A stretch of DNA of 64,000 nt from Roseburia sp. (GCA_022771695.1 JALEKJ010000020.1:1-64000), one strand, 5' to 3'; shown: positions 13,928 to 23,581, counted from the stretch's first letter. Notes: generated from the letters alone by a model not told the origin. Program-made: numbers and translations.

Positions 13928-16705
13928 ATGAGCGAAAAGCTGGTATTGATTGATGGACATAGTATTTTGAACCGGGCATTTTTTGGAATTCCCGACCTTA
14001 CAAATTCAGAAGGGCTTCATACGAATGCCGTCTACGGCTTTCTCAACATTATGTTCAAAATTTTAGAAGAGGAGAAGCCGAACTATCTGACCGTAGCGTT
14101 CGACGTATCCCAGCCGACTTTTCGCCATGAGATGTTTGCGGAGTATAAGGGAACCAGAAAGCCGATGGCGTCTGAGTTGCGGGAGCAGGTTCCCCTGATG
14201 AAAGAGATGTTAAAGGCAATGGGTGTGACCGTCATCGAAAAGGGCGGTTATGAGGCGGATGATTTGCTCGGAACCATTGCAAAAAAAAGTGAAGCACAGG
14301 GACTGGAGGTTTCTGTTGTTTCCGGTGACAGGGATCTGCTGCAGCTTGCAACCGACCATATCAAGATTCGTATTCCAAAGACGAAACGCACCGGAACAGA
14401 GATTGAGGATTATTATGCGAAGGATGTACTGGAAAAGTATCAGGTGACACCAACCCAATTCATCGACGTAAAGGCATTGATGGGCGATACCTCCGACAAT
14501 ATCCCGGGGGTGCCGGGGATTGGTGAAAAGACGGCGACGGCATTAATCGTACAGTATGGAAGTATTGAGAATGCGCATGACCATGTAGAGGAGATTAAGC
14601 CTCCACGTGCAAGTGCAAATTTAAAAGAACACTATGACATGGCGCAGATGAGCAAGACGTTAGCGACGATTGAAATCAATGCGGATATTGCATATGAACT
14701 GTCAGATGCGAGATTACAGGCGGTTTCCGATTTGTATACAGAGGAAGCCTATTTGTTATGTAAGAGATTGGAATTTAAGAACCTCTTAAGTCGTTTTGAG
14801 GTGGAGGCACCAAAGGATGGGGCGTCGGAGCATTTTAGGAAGATATCCGATAAGAGAGAGGCCGAAAAAGCATTTGCCGCGTTAAAAGGAAAAACGTGTG
14901 GATTCTATGTTGTCCCATTTGAAGAAGTGCAGGAAGATGGGGTAGAAGCCGACGGGCAGTTGAGCTTGTTTGGAAATATGGGATTTGGTGATGGAGCGTC
15001 CGGTAATGCCACAGGAGATGGGGCTGGCGGATATAAGGGTGAGAAGTTCATGGGACTTGCAATAGCAAGCAGTGAGACGGACATCTGTTATATTGAGGCG
15101 GGCGAGCAGCTTACCAGTGATGAGATACGGGTGATGTTTGCAGAAAGCGGAGCCGTCTCTTATTGTACGTTAGATTTAAAACCACAGCTTGCATATATGG
15201 GAATGCTGGAGAAGAAAGCGGTTGGTTCTGTTTCGCGGGAAAAGCTTTTTGATTCCACGATTGCGGCGTATCTGTTAAATCCGATTAAGAATGAATATCC
15301 TTATGAGGACATTGCGAAGGATTATGCAGGCATGATGATTCCTTCCCGTAGGGATTTGTTGGAGAAGCTTACTTACGATAAGGCTGCTAAAGAGAAGCCG
15401 GAGGAATTTTTAAAGTGCGTGTGTTACATGGCGTATGTGGCATTGGCATCCAAAGAAAAGCTTTGGGCAGAGCTGGAAGAAACTGAGATGGCAGAGTTGT
15501 TTACGAGCATTGAGATGCCGCTTGTATACACACTTGCGGACATGGAAAAAGAGGGCATTATTGCATCCGGTGAGGCGCTGCGCGAGTATGGCGATAAGCT
15601 TGCGGTTCGTATTACAGAATTGGAACAGAAGATTTATGAGGAGGCTGGAGAGGAGTTTAATATTAATTCTCCGAAGCAACTTGGCGTAATCCTTTTTGAA
15701 AAGCTGCAACTTCCGAACGGCAAGAAGACGAAAACAGGATATTCCACTGCGGCAGACGTACTGGAGCATCTGGCACCGGATTATCCGGTTGTGGCGGATA
15801 TCTTAGAGTATCGTCAGCTTACTAAGTTGAAGTCTACTTATGCGGATGGTCTTGTAAATTATATTGCGAAGGACGGAAGAATTCATACTTCCTTTAATCA
15901 GACGATTACGGCAACCGGAAGACTCAGCAGCACAGAACCGAATCTTCAGAATATCCCGATGCGAATTGAACTTGGACGTCTGATTCGTAAGGCATTTTTG
16001 CCGAGAGAAGGCTTCGTGTTTGTGGATGCGGATTATTCCCAGATTGAGCTTCGCGTCCTGGCACATCTTTCCGGGGACGAGAAGCTGATTGAGGCATACC
16101 GAGAAGCGCAGGACATTCACCGGACGACGGCATCGCAGGTATTCCACATCCCATTTGATGAGGTGACAGATTTGCAGCGGCGCAATGCCAAGGCGGTAAA
16201 CTTTGGAATCGTCTATGGTATCAGCTCGTTTGGACTAAGTCAGGATCTTAGTATCAGCAAAAAAGAGGCAGCAGAGTACATCGAGCGTTATTTTGAAACT
16301 TATCCGAAAATCAAGGGATATTTGGATGGACTTGTGGCACAGGCGAAGGAAAAAGGCTATGTCACAACGATGTTTGGTAGAAGACGTCCGATACCGGAGC
16401 TTTCGAGCAGCAACTTTATGCAGCGTTCCTTCGGAGAGCGTATTGCGATGAATTCTCCGATTCAGGGCACGGCGGCGGACATCATCAAGATTGCGATGAT
16501 TCGTGTGCATGACAGATTATTAGAGGAAAAGCTGCGTTCAAGGCTGATTTTGACCGTTCATGATGAGCTTTTAGTGGAGACGGCAGTAGAGGAGGAATCA
16601 GTTGTGAGAAAAATCCTGGAAGAGGAGATGCACGGAGCGGCGGAGCTTTCTGTGTGCTTGGAGATTGACGCGCATACCGGGCATGACTGGTATGAAGCCA
16701 AATAA
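13928..16705 (+). CDS. polA: DNA polymerase I
   Basis: A 925-residue DNA polymerase I. Residues 1-300 form the 5'-3' flap exonuclease (LIDGHSILNRAFF, YEADDLLGT, GDRDLLQL, GDTSDNIPGVPGIG). Residues about 310-520 are a 3'-5' exonuclease-like domain whose DxE motif is missing (CGFYVVPFEE) and which carries a Gly/Ala-rich insertion (GDGASGNATGDGAGG), so proofreading is probably absent. Residues 530-925 are the polymerase (DADYSQIELRVLAHLSGD, RRNAKAVNFGIVYG, VHDELLVE). The start is ATG 13928 (MSEKLVLIDG) with GGAG upstream, not the track's 13916. A degenerate copy of the gene's last 38 bases lies just downstream. Confidence 0.96.
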   Translation: MSEKLVLIDGHSILNRAFFGIPDLTNSEGLHTNAVYGFLNIMFKILEEEKPNYLTVAFDVSQPTFRHEMFAEYKGTRKPMASELREQVPLMKEMLKAMGVTVIEKGGYEADDLLGTIAKKSEAQGLEVSVVSGDRDLLQLATDHIKIRIPKTKRTGTEIEDYYAKDVLEKYQVTPTQFIDVKALMGDTSDNIPGVPGIGEKTATALIVQYGSIENAHDHVEEIKPPRASANLKEHYDMAQMSKTLATIEINADIAYELSDARLQAVSDLYTEEAYLLCKRLEFKNLLSRFEVEAPKDGASEHFRKISDKREAEKAFAALKGKTCGFYVVPFEEVQEDGVEADGQLSLFGNMGFGDGASGNATGDGAGGYKGEKFMGLAIASSETDICYIEAGEQLTSDEIRVMFAESGAVSYCTLDLKPQLAYMGMLEKKAVGSVSREKLFDSTIAAYLLNPIKNEYPYEDIAKDYAGMMIPSRRDLLEKLTYDKAAKEKPEEFLKCVCYMAYVALASKEKLWAELEETEMAELFTSIEMPLVYTLADMEKEGIIASGEALREYGDKLAVRITELEQKIYEEAGEEFNINSPKQLGVILFEKLQLPNGKKTKTGYSTAADVLEHLAPDYPVVADILEYRQLTKLKSTYADGLVNYIAKDGRIHTSFNQTITATGRLSSTEPNLQNIPMRIELGRLIRKAFLPREGFVFVDADYSQIELRVLAHLSGDEKLIEAYREAQDIHRTTASQVFHIPFDEVTDLQRRNAKAVNFGIVYGISSFGLSQDLSISKKEAAEYIERYFETYPKIKGYLDGLVAQAKEKGYVTTMFGRRRPIPELSSSNFMQRSFGERIAMNSPIQGTAADIIKIAMIRVHDRLLEEKLRSRLILTVHDELLVETAVEEESVVRKILEEEMHGAAELSVCLEIDAHTGHDWYEAK

Positions 16706-16763
16706 GTAGATTGCGGTATGCGCTGCATACCCGGGCATGACTGGTATGAGTCGAAGTAAGTAG
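16672..16763 (+). repeat. Duplicated 3' end of polA
   Basis: The last 34 coding bases of polA plus its TAAGTAG tail (16672-16709) recur at 16725-16763 with 34 of 39 positions matching. The second copy, read in frame, would end GHDWYESK before a stop, against GHDWYEAK in polA itself. Confidence 0.85.
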
Positions 16764-16770
16764 GTGACAT

Positions 16771-17367
16771 ATGAAATTTATTGGAATTACCGGAGGTGTG
16801 GGAGCAGGAAAGTCAGAAATACTTTCCTATCTCGCGAAGAAACCGGATACCGCGGTGATGTTGGCGGATGAAATCGCACATGAATTGATGGAACCGGGGA
16901 CGGAATGCTATGATAAGATTGTAGAGACTTTCGGTGCAACAGAAATCTGCCTGCCGGGAGGCGGGTTTGATCGTCAGAAGCTAGCAGAAGTTATTTTTTC
17001 GAATGAGAGAAACAGACAGCGGATGAACGATATTGTGCATCCGGCAGTCAGGGAATGTGTAAAATGCAGAGCAAGTGAGGAACGGGAGAAGGGGAAATTA
17101 AAACTCCTGATTTTGGAAGCAGCTTTGTTGATAGAAGAACATTATGATGAAATTTGTGATGAACTCTGGTATATTTATACCAGAGAGAGTATAAGAGAAG
17201 AACGCTTGATGAAAAGCAGGAGCTATACCCGCGAGAAGGTGCATCAAATTTTTGCAAGCCAGCTAAGTGAAGCAGAGTATCGAAATGCTTGTCGAACCGT
17301 AATTGATAACAACGGGACGGTGGAGGAAGCATTCCGCCAAATCGATGAAGCGTTAAAGAACATATAG
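16771..17367 (+). CDS. coaE: Dephospho-CoA kinase
   Basis: A 198-residue P-loop kinase. The N-terminus FIGITGGVGAGKSEIL is the Walker A motif of CoaE. The LADEIAHELM segment contains the substrate Asp, HPAVRE is the CoaE-specific motif, and a lid region follows near RSYTREKVHQIFASQ. Length is normal for the family. It catalyses the last step of coenzyme A synthesis (ATP-dependent 3'-phosphorylation of dephospho-CoA). GTAGGTGA just downstream of the duplicated polA tail is its ribosome site, and polA-coaE adjacency is common in Firmicutes. Confidence 0.96.
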   Translation: MKFIGITGGVGAGKSEILSYLAKKPDTAVMLADEIAHELMEPGTECYDKIVETFGATEICLPGGGFDRQKLAEVIFSNERNRQRMNDIVHPAVRECVKCRASEEREKGKLKLLILEAALLIEEHYDEICDELWYIYTRESIREERLMKSRSYTREKVHQIFASQLSEAEYRNACRTVIDNNGTVEEAFRQIDEALKNI

Positions 17368-17388
17368 AATTGAGTAGGAGAACCGTAG

Positions 17389-19557
17389 ATGAGTGATTGG
17401 AACACACCAGAACAGCCGTTGGTATTCGGATTGGACATCGGAACGCGAAATGTAATCGGAACCGTCGGATATCGGACAGAAGAAAATGAATTTATCGTTG
17501 TGGCACAGTATGTGGCAGAGCATGAGACAAGAGCTATGTTAGACGGACAGATTCATGATATCGGACGTGTCGGAAGAACAATCAATAAAGTGAAAGAAGA
17601 ATTAGAGGCACAGATTGGACAGCCTTTATCAGAAGTGTGCATCGCTGCCGCAGGTCGTGTACTTAAGACGGTGACGACGAATGTTACTTATGACTTTCCG
17701 GAGGAGACGGTTGTTACCGGAGAAGATGTACATACGTTAGATTTGCTGGGTGTTGAGAAGGCACAGGATATCTTAAAGGAAAAGAATGACACAAAGTATA
17801 AATTTTACTGTGTTGGATATTCGGTTGTGCGCTATTACCTGAATGAGGAGCCGATTTCTAATCTGGAATCGCATAAGGCAAATCAAATCAGTGAGGATAT
17901 TATCGTAACTTTCCTGCCGGAGGATGTTGTAGACGGACTTTATGCAGCAGTCGGAATTGCAGGACTCTCCGTGGCAAATATGACATTGGAGCCTATCGCA
18001 GCAATCAATGTTGCGATTCCGGAGAATTTCCGACTTTTGAATATCGCGCTTGTAGACATCGGGGCAGGAACCTCTGATATTTCGGTTACAAAGGATGGAA
18101 GTATTATTGCGTACGGTATGATTCCGCTTGCAGGAGATGAGATTACGGAGCTGATTGTGCAGCATTATCTGGTAGATTTTAAGACGGCGGAGTATATTAA
18201 ATTAAGCAGCGGTATGGGCGATAAGATTACTTATAAAGATATTATGCTCATTGAACATACTATTTCTGCTGAAGAAGTGTGGGAGTTGACAGATCCGGTT
18301 GTAGACAAGATGACGACAGAAGTGGCTGCGAAGATTAAGGAATTAAACGGTGACAAGAGCGTCAGTGCGACCTTTATTGTCGGCGGTGGCGGTAAGATTC
18401 ACGGTTATACTGAGATGCTGGCAGAGAAACTAGGATTGGTAAAAGAGCGTGTTGCGCTCCGTGGCGAGGAAGTCCTTCAGGAAGTGACATTCCTACAGCC
18501 GGAGATTAAGAAAGACCCGCTGTTAGTAACACCGATTGGTATCTGTCTGAACTATTATGACCAGAGAAATAACTTTATCATGGTGCGTTTCAACGGAGAA
18601 CGTGTCAAACTATATGATAATAACAAGCTTACCATTGTGGACGCTGCACTTCAGGCAGGATTCCCGAACGAGGAACTGTTTCCGAAACGTGGTCAGGAAT
18701 TACAGTTTACGGTGAACGGTACAACGCGTATTGTGCGCGGTGAGGCAGGTGAGTCTGCAGTCATCTATATGAATGACAAGCCGGCGAGCATTAACACACC
18801 GTTGGAGCCAAACAGTGAAATTGTAATTACACCTTCTACACAAGGAAATCCTGCAACCTGCACATTAGAGCAGTTGGAGGAATATTCTTCCAGTGGTATG
18901 ACATTTGTCGTGAACGGACGCCTTGTGCGCTGCCCGAAATTCTTGGAAGTGAATGGAAGCTTGGAATTGCCGTCCTATGAGATACAGTCGGGAGACCAGA
19001 TTGAGGCACGTAATTTCTACACAGTAGGACAGCTTGCAGAGTTTATGGATGTAGAAGTGGATACAGAGCACGAGATTGTTGTCAATAACCGTGTGGCAAC
19101 GACGGATACATTAATCTATGAGAATTTTACGATAGATTGGACGGTGCTTTCTTTTGGTGCGGCGGCAATTCCGCCGGAGCAGCTCCCGGTTGCGGACATA
19201 GATGCAATGCAGGGGGCGAGTGAAGAGGATAACGAAAGACCAACAGCAGAGAGTGACGAGACGGTATTCGGAGAGCAAGTCGAAATAGAGGGACGTGCAG
19301 GTGCAGATGGGGACGAGCAGGAAGAAGTGGCACAGCCTGCGACAGGCAGTGAGATTGTGGTAGTAATTAACGGACAGCCGGTGTGTTTGACTGGTAAAAA
19401 CAGCTATATCTTCGTTGATATTTTTGATTTTTATGATTTTGATTTGAAGGCATCTGCAGGAAGAGCAGTTATTACGAAACTAAACGGCAACAACGCGCAG
19501 TTCTCCGCAGTTTTAGCAGATGGAGACGAAATTGAGCTTGGTTGGCAGGAAATCTAA
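17389..19557 (+). CDS. Long FtsA/PilM-like actin-fold ATPase
   Basis: A 722-residue protein of the actin/Hsp70 ATPase superfamily, FtsA family. Phosphate-1 motif LDIGTRNVIGT, a 1C-like domain after it, phosphate-2 motif VDIGAGTSDISV and adenosine motif IVGGGGKIHGYTEML are seen in the first ~370 residues. The remaining ~350 residues are an unusual extension: repeated short beta segments (for example VNGTTRIVRGE and VNGRLVRCP), an acidic Glu-rich linker near 600-645, and a final globular part. Classical FtsA is about 420 residues and ends with a membrane helix, absent here. It may act in division or in assembling an envelope complex; that is inference. It is 21 bases after coaE. Confidence 0.8.
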   Translation: MSDWNTPEQPLVFGLDIGTRNVIGTVGYRTEENEFIVVAQYVAEHETRAMLDGQIHDIGRVGRTINKVKEELEAQIGQPLSEVCIAAAGRVLKTVTTNVTYDFPEETVVTGEDVHTLDLLGVEKAQDILKEKNDTKYKFYCVGYSVVRYYLNEEPISNLESHKANQISEDIIVTFLPEDVVDGLYAAVGIAGLSVANMTLEPIAAINVAIPENFRLLNIALVDIGAGTSDISVTKDGSIIAYGMIPLAGDEITELIVQHYLVDFKTAEYIKLSSGMGDKITYKDIMLIEHTISAEEVWELTDPVVDKMTTEVAAKIKELNGDKSVSATFIVGGGGKIHGYTEMLAEKLGLVKERVALRGEEVLQEVTFLQPEIKKDPLLVTPIGICLNYYDQRNNFIMVRFNGERVKLYDNNKLTIVDAALQAGFPNEELFPKRGQELQFTVNGTTRIVRGEAGESAVIYMNDKPASINTPLEPNSEIVITPSTQGNPATCTLEQLEEYSSSGMTFVVNGRLVRCPKFLEVNGSLELPSYEIQSGDQIEARNFYTVGQLAEFMDVEVDTEHEIVVNNRVATTDTLIYENFTIDWTVLSFGAAAIPPEQLPVADIDAMQGASEEDNERPTAESDETVFGEQVEIEGRAGADGDEQEEVAQPATGSEIVVVINGQPVCLTGKNSYIFVDIFDFYDFDLKASAGRAVITKLNGNNAQFSAVLADGDEIELGWQEI

Positions 19558-19576
19558 CAGATAGAAAGAGTCAGAA

Positions 19577-20374
19577 ATGGAATTATGTAGTATTGCAAGC
19601 GGAAGCAGCGGGAATTGTATCTGCGTCGGAACAGATACCTGCCACCTGCTGGTTGACGCGGGAATAAGCGGAAAGCGGATTGAAGCGGGCTTAAATTCAA
19701 TTGATTTAAAGACAGAAGAGATGCGGGGAATCCTTGTGACGCATGAACATATCGACCATATCCAGGGGCTGGGCGTTCTAGCAAGAAAATATGGACTTCC
19801 GATGTATGCGACTGCAGGAACGATTGAGGCAATTCTTGGCACGAAATCTGTCGGTAAGATTGACGAGAGCTTGTTTCATGAGGTGCGCCCGGAGATTGAT
19901 TTTACGATTGGAGACTTGACGATTGAGCCGATTGCGATTTCGCATGATGCGGCAGAACCGGTGGCATACAAGTTCAAGCAGCAGGACAAGGCAATGGCGG
20001 TCATGACAGATCTTGGAAAGTACGATGCGCGAATTATAGAGAAGCTCAAGAATCTGGATGTACTTTTCTTAGAGTCAAACCATGATGTACATATGCTTCA
20101 GGTGGGAGGCTATCCGTATCCACTCAAGCAGCGTATTTTAGGGGATAGAGGCCATCTTTCGAACGAACTGTGTGGAAAACTTTTGGGCGAAGTGTTGCAC
20201 GATAATGTCAAAACGATTTTTTTAGGACATCTGTCAAAAGAGAATAACTATCCGGAACTGGCATATGAGACGGTGCGCGTGGAGATTACATTGGGGGAGA
20301 ATCCGTATAAGGGAGACGATTTCCCGATGTATGTGGCGAAAAGGGACGAACCGTCCGAGATGGTGCGGTTTTAA
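19577..20374 (+). CDS. walJ: Metallo-beta-lactamase-fold hydrolase, WalJ/YycJ type
   Basis: A 265-residue MBL-fold protein. SGSSGNC near the N-terminus and the zinc motif THEHIDHIQGL are characteristic of the YycJ/WalJ subfamily. A further His is in SHDAAEP, and LESNHDVHML and the C-terminal GHLS complete the site. In low-GC Gram-positives the family is linked to DNA repair or replication-division coordination, possibly as a 5'-3' exonuclease. The usual walRK operon is not here; the gene sits after the FtsA-like gene by 19 bases and is followed by a strong terminator. Confidence 0.88.
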   Translation: MELCSIASGSSGNCICVGTDTCHLLVDAGISGKRIEAGLNSIDLKTEEMRGILVTHEHIDHIQGLGVLARKYGLPMYATAGTIEAILGTKSVGKIDESLFHEVRPEIDFTIGDLTIEPIAISHDAAEPVAYKFKQQDKAMAVMTDLGKYDARIIEKLKNLDVLFLESNHDVHMLQVGGYPYPLKQRILGDRGHLSNELCGKLLGEVLHDNVKTIFLGHLSKENNYPELAYETVRVEITLGENPYKGDDFPMYVAKRDEPSEMVRF

Positions 20375-20413
20375 AAAGGAGAGGAAGAACTGATGGTTCT
20401 TCCTTTCCTTTTT
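20373..20413 (+). terminator. Strong rho-independent terminator
   Basis: Arms AAAAAGGAGAGGAAGAAC and GTTCTTCCTTTCCTTTTT around a TGATG loop (one mismatch), overlapping the walJ stop codon. It ends the polA-coaE-ftsA-walJ run. Confidence 0.9.
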
Positions 20414-20416
20414 ATA

Positions 20417-20446
20417 TTGACTTCACGAAAGCCTTTGTATTATAAT
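20417..20446 (+). promoter_or_regulatory. Promoter of the ACT/UPF0210 pair
   Basis: TTGACT (20417-20422), 18 bases, TATAAT (20441-20446), right after the terminator. Confidence 0.7.
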
Positions 20447-20500
20447 CGATGTTAAATGCATTAGAGTGAAATTTTAAAGAGTTAAAGCGAGGAGGCAGTC

Positions 20501-20785
20501 ATGGAGAATACGGCGGAAAAGGCAATTATCACAGTTGTAGGAAAAGACACCATCGGTATCATTGCAAAGGTGAGCGCATATCTTTCGGAGAGTAAGGTTA
20601 ATATACTTGATATTTCACAGACAATCGTATCAGGTTTCTTTAATATGATGATGATTGTTGATGTGAAGCATATGACGAAGTCTTTCACGGAGTGTCAGAA
20701 AGAGTTGGACCAGATTGGAGAGGCACTTGGTGTTTCTATTAAGTGTCAGCGCGAAGAAATCTTCGAGAAAATGCACAGAATCTAG
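20501..20785 (+). CDS. ACT-domain regulator (UPF0237)
   Basis: A 94-residue protein that is a single ACT domain: AIITVVGKDTIGIIAKVSAYL is the first strand-helix with the ligand-binding loop, followed by NILDISQTIVSG and a FNMMMIVDV strand. It matches UPF0237, small ACT proteins that may sense an amino acid. GGAGG lies five bases before the ATG. It is paired with UPF0210 immediately downstream, a pairing known across many bacteria and archaea, so the two probably work together, with this one as the effector-binding partner. The ligand is unknown. Confidence 0.9.
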   Translation: MENTAEKAIITVVGKDTIGIIAKVSAYLSESKVNILDISQTIVSGFFNMMMIVDVKHMTKSFTECQKELDQIGEALGVSIKCQREEIFEKMHRI

Positions 20786-20849
20786 CGTGAAAAGAACTTC
20801 TAATGCTCACAGCAGAGGCTGTTTCGCAAAGAAGTACTAAGTTTCACGC
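20785..20849 (+). other. Three-tier intercistronic RNA hairpin
   Basis: Perfect outer arms GCGTGAAA/TTTCACGC, middle arms ACTTCT/AGAAGT, and inner CAGC-AGAG-GCTG. It fills the gap between the ACT gene and UPF0210. There is no T-run, so it may adjust mRNA stability or the ratio of the two proteins. Confidence 0.55.
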
Positions 20850-20867
20850 AGGAAAGGCAGGAGTAAT

Positions 20868-22232
20868 ATGATTAATATATGGGAAGTAAACGAGACCAAT
20901 AAGATGGTGGAGCAGGAAAACTTGGATGTCCGCACCATCACAATCGGTATCAGCCTCTTAGAGTGCATTGATTCTGATTTGAAGAAGCTGAACGAGAATA
21001 TTTATCGCCGCATTACTACAGTTGCCAAGGATTTGGCAGCAGTTGGTGAGAAGATTGAAACTGAGTTTGGAATTCCGATTGTCAATAAGCGTATCTCTGT
21101 GACCCCAATCGCCCTGATTGGTGGTGCTGCATGCAAGACACCGGAAGACTTTGCAACCATTGCAGATACATTGGACCGTGCTGCAGAAGCAGTAGGAGCA
21201 AATTTGATTGGTGGCTACTCTGCGCTTGTGTCAAAGGGCATGACAAAGGCGGATGAGCTGTTGATTCGTTCTATTCCGATAGCACTTTGTCGGACTCAAA
21301 GAGTATGCAGCTCTGTCAATTTGGCTTCTACAAAGACCGGTATCAATATGGATGCTGTACGTCTGATGGGTGAGATCCTATTGGAGGTTGCAGAGCGGTC
21401 AAAAGACAGAGATTCCGTAGATTGTATGAAACTGGTTGTGTTCTGTAACGCACCGGATGACAACCCGTTTATGGCAGGAGCTTTCCATGGTGTGACAGAG
21501 GCAGATGCAATCATCAATGTTGGGGTCAGCGGACCTGGCGTTGTAAAGACTGCATTGGAAAAAGTACGAGGAGAGAGTTTTGAAGTGCTCTGCGAGACCA
21601 TCAAGAAGACAGCGTTTAAGGTAACACGTGTCGGGCAGTTGGTAGCGCAGGAGGCTTCGAAAATGCTCGATATTCCGTTTGGCATCGTAGACTTATCACT
21701 TGCGCCGACTCCGGCAGTGGGAGATTCGGTAGCAGACATTCTCTGTGAAATCGGTTTGGAGTATGCAGGAGCACCGGGAACAACGGCAGCACTTGCAATG
21801 CTCAATGATCAGGTGAAAAAAGGCGGTGTTATGGCATCTTCTTATGTTGGTGGCTTAAGTGGTGCATTTATTCCGGTCAGTGAGGACCAGGGAATGATTG
21901 ATGCGGTACAGGCAGGTGCGATTACATTGGAAAAATTAGAAGCAATGACCTGCGTGTGCTCGGTAGGACTCGATATGATTGCGATTCCGGGAGATACCAA
22001 GGCAACGACAATCTCCGGTATGATTGCCGATGAGATGGCACTCGGTATGGTGAATCAGAAGACGACAGCGGCACGTTTGATTCCGGTCATCGGAAAAGGT
22101 GTCGGTGATACCGTAGAATTCGGCGGTTTGTTTGGCTATGCACCAATCATGCCGGTGAATAAATTTTCTTGCGATGATTTTATCAATCGCAAGGGAAGAA
22201 TACCAGCACCGATTCATAGCTTTAAAAATTAA
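20868..22232 (+). CDS. UPF0210 (PFL/DUF711 family) protein
   Basis: A 454-residue soluble protein of UPF0210/DUF711, recognisable from [15 protein letters not shown] near the N-terminus, [13 protein letters not shown], the [13 protein letters not shown] segment, [24 protein letters not shown] and the C-terminal [11 protein letters not shown]. Length equals the family norm (about 450). Crystal structures of relatives show a fold related to anaerobic glycyl-radical (PFL-like) proteins, but no activity is established. The start ATG has GGCAGGAG upstream. It is the partner of the preceding ACT protein, co-transcribed through the intercistronic hairpin. Confidence 0.93.
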   Translation: MINIWEVNETNKMVEQENLDVRTITIGISLLECIDSDLKKLNENIYRRITTVAKDLAAVGEKIETEFGIPIVNKRISVTPIALIGGAACKTPEDFATIADTLDRAAEAVGANLIGGYSALVSKGMTKADELLIRSIPIALCRTQRVCSSVNLASTKTGINMDAVRLMGEILLEVAERSKDRDSVDCMKLVVFCNAPDDNPFMAGAFHGVTEADAIINVGVSGPGVVKTALEKVRGESFEVLCETIKKTAFKVTRVGQLVAQEASKMLDIPFGIVDLSLAPTPAVGDSVADILCEIGLEYAGAPGTTAALAMLNDQVKKGGVMASSYVGGLSGAFIPVSEDQGMIDAVQAGAITLEKLEAMTCVCSVGLDMIAIPGDTKATTISGMIADEMALGMVNQKTTAARLIPVIGKGVGDTVEFGGLFGYAPIMPVNKFSCDDFINRKGRIPAPIHSFKN

Positions 22233-22247
22233 TAGCTTTATAAAGAT

Positions 22248-22275
22248 AGGGGATGTTGCAAAGCAATGTCCCCTT
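22248..22275 (+). terminator. Hairpin after UPF0210, weak terminator
   Basis: AGGGGATGTTGC-AAA-GCAATGTCCCCT forms a 12-pair stem (with two G-T pairs), but only a short T-poor tail follows. It may stabilise the 3' end or terminate weakly. Confidence 0.5.
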
Positions 22276-22327
22276 CTGTTATGGTAAAGGTACAAAATTA
22301 TTTGATTTAAAAGGACGACAGTTAAGC

Positions 22328-23581
22328 ATGAGAAAGATTACGAAAGTCATACTGATAAAAAATGCGGTGGAAACATTGGGATATTTCTCGGAGCAGATAG
22401 CACTGGAATTGGAGCACCTCGGATATGACATCTATTTTATTGATTATGATGAGCTGTATGAGTCTTTAAATGGCTTGCCCAGATTTGCGGTGAAGGGGCG
22501 GACGGCACTGCTTACGTTTAACTACATTGGAATTGGAGATGAGGAGATTTTTCAGGACGAGTCGGGACGTTTCATCTGGGAAAAATATGAGATGAAATAT
22601 TTAAATATTCTGGTCGATCATCCCCTTTATTATCATACAAAACTGATGTCTGCTTTGCCGCGTATGACCATTTTTTGTGTTGATAAGGAGCATGTGGGAT
22701 ATATCCGTCGCTTTTATCCGGGGCTGAAGGTGAAATTCTTGCCACTCGCAGGAAATGTTAGACTGGACGGAGAGGGTTACCGTGCAGGCGAGCATCGCAA
22801 ATCGGATGTCATGATGACCGAGTATGATAAAATCCCGAATTACGAGAGAGAGCTTATACCGTACGAAAATCGGAAGTATGACTTGATATTTACTGCAAAC
22901 TATGTACCGATAGAACAGTTGGAAAGCAGATTCTTAGGAATGGATGAGGAATATGCGGTGTTTTATCGTGGAATTCTGGATGATTTGATAGCAAATCCGA
23001 TACAGTCTGTGGATGTGGTGATGGAACGTCATATCCGCGAGGAATTGGGAGAAATTTTGGATGGCGATATCCGCGCTGCGATGTCGGGGATGCTTTTTAT
23101 TGATTTATGTGTGCGTACCTACTTCCGCGGAGAAATTATAAGGGAACTGGCAGAAGCGGATATCAAAGTACACGTGTTTGGCGCGGATTGGGATAGATTA
23201 GCTTGTAAGAAGCCACAGAATATTATCAAAAACAGTGGGCAGGTGTCTTCCGCAGCCTGCGTAGATGCGGTGCGGGATGCGAAGATTTCGCTCAATATCA
23301 TGCCATGGTTTAAGGACGGGGCACACGACAGAATTTTTACGGCAATGCTGCAACAGACGGTAGCCTTGACGGATGATAGCAGATATCTGCGCAGGGAGTT
23401 TATGGACGGAGAGAATATTGTATTCTTTTCACTGGAGGGGCGGAAATATCTGCCGGATATAATTTGGATGCTATTACGCGATGAAGAGAATGCAATGCGG
23501 ATTGCAAAGAACGGCTATGAGAAGGCGGTTTGCAGACATACCTGGAACTTCCGTGCAGATACACTGGCAACAGAATTATAA
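22328..23581 (+). CDS. CgeB-like glycosyltransferase
   Basis: A 417-residue cytosolic protein with two Rossmann-like halves as in GT-B glycosyltransferases of the CgeB/DUF3880 group. The N-terminal half begins VILIKNAVETLGYFSEQIALE. The C-terminal half has HVFGADWDRL, SAACVDAVRDAKISLNIMPWFKDGAHDRIFTAM, quoted here as DAKISLNIMPWFKDGAHDRI, and the DDSRYLRREF segment typical of the Glyco_trans_1_2 region. The track's start (22253) overlaps the upstream hairpin; ATG 22328 (MRKITKVIL) starts the conserved fold, although its ribosome site is weak. It probably glycosylates a surface protein or spore component. Acceptor unknown. Confidence 0.8.
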   Translation: MRKITKVILIKNAVETLGYFSEQIALELEHLGYDIYFIDYDELYESLNGLPRFAVKGRTALLTFNYIGIGDEEIFQDESGRFIWEKYEMKYLNILVDHPLYYHTKLMSALPRMTIFCVDKEHVGYIRRFYPGLKVKFLPLAGNVRLDGEGYRAGEHRKSDVMMTEYDKIPNYERELIPYENRKYDLIFTANYVPIEQLESRFLGMDEEYAVFYRGILDDLIANPIQSVDVVMERHIREELGEILDGDIRAAMSGMLFIDLCVRTYFRGEIIRELAEADIKVHVFGADWDRLACKKPQNIIKNSGQVSSAACVDAVRDAKISLNIMPWFKDGAHDRIFTAMLQQTVALTDDSRYLRREFMDGENIVFFSLEGRKYLPDIIWMLLRDEENAMRIAKNGYEKAVCRHTWNFRADTLATEL

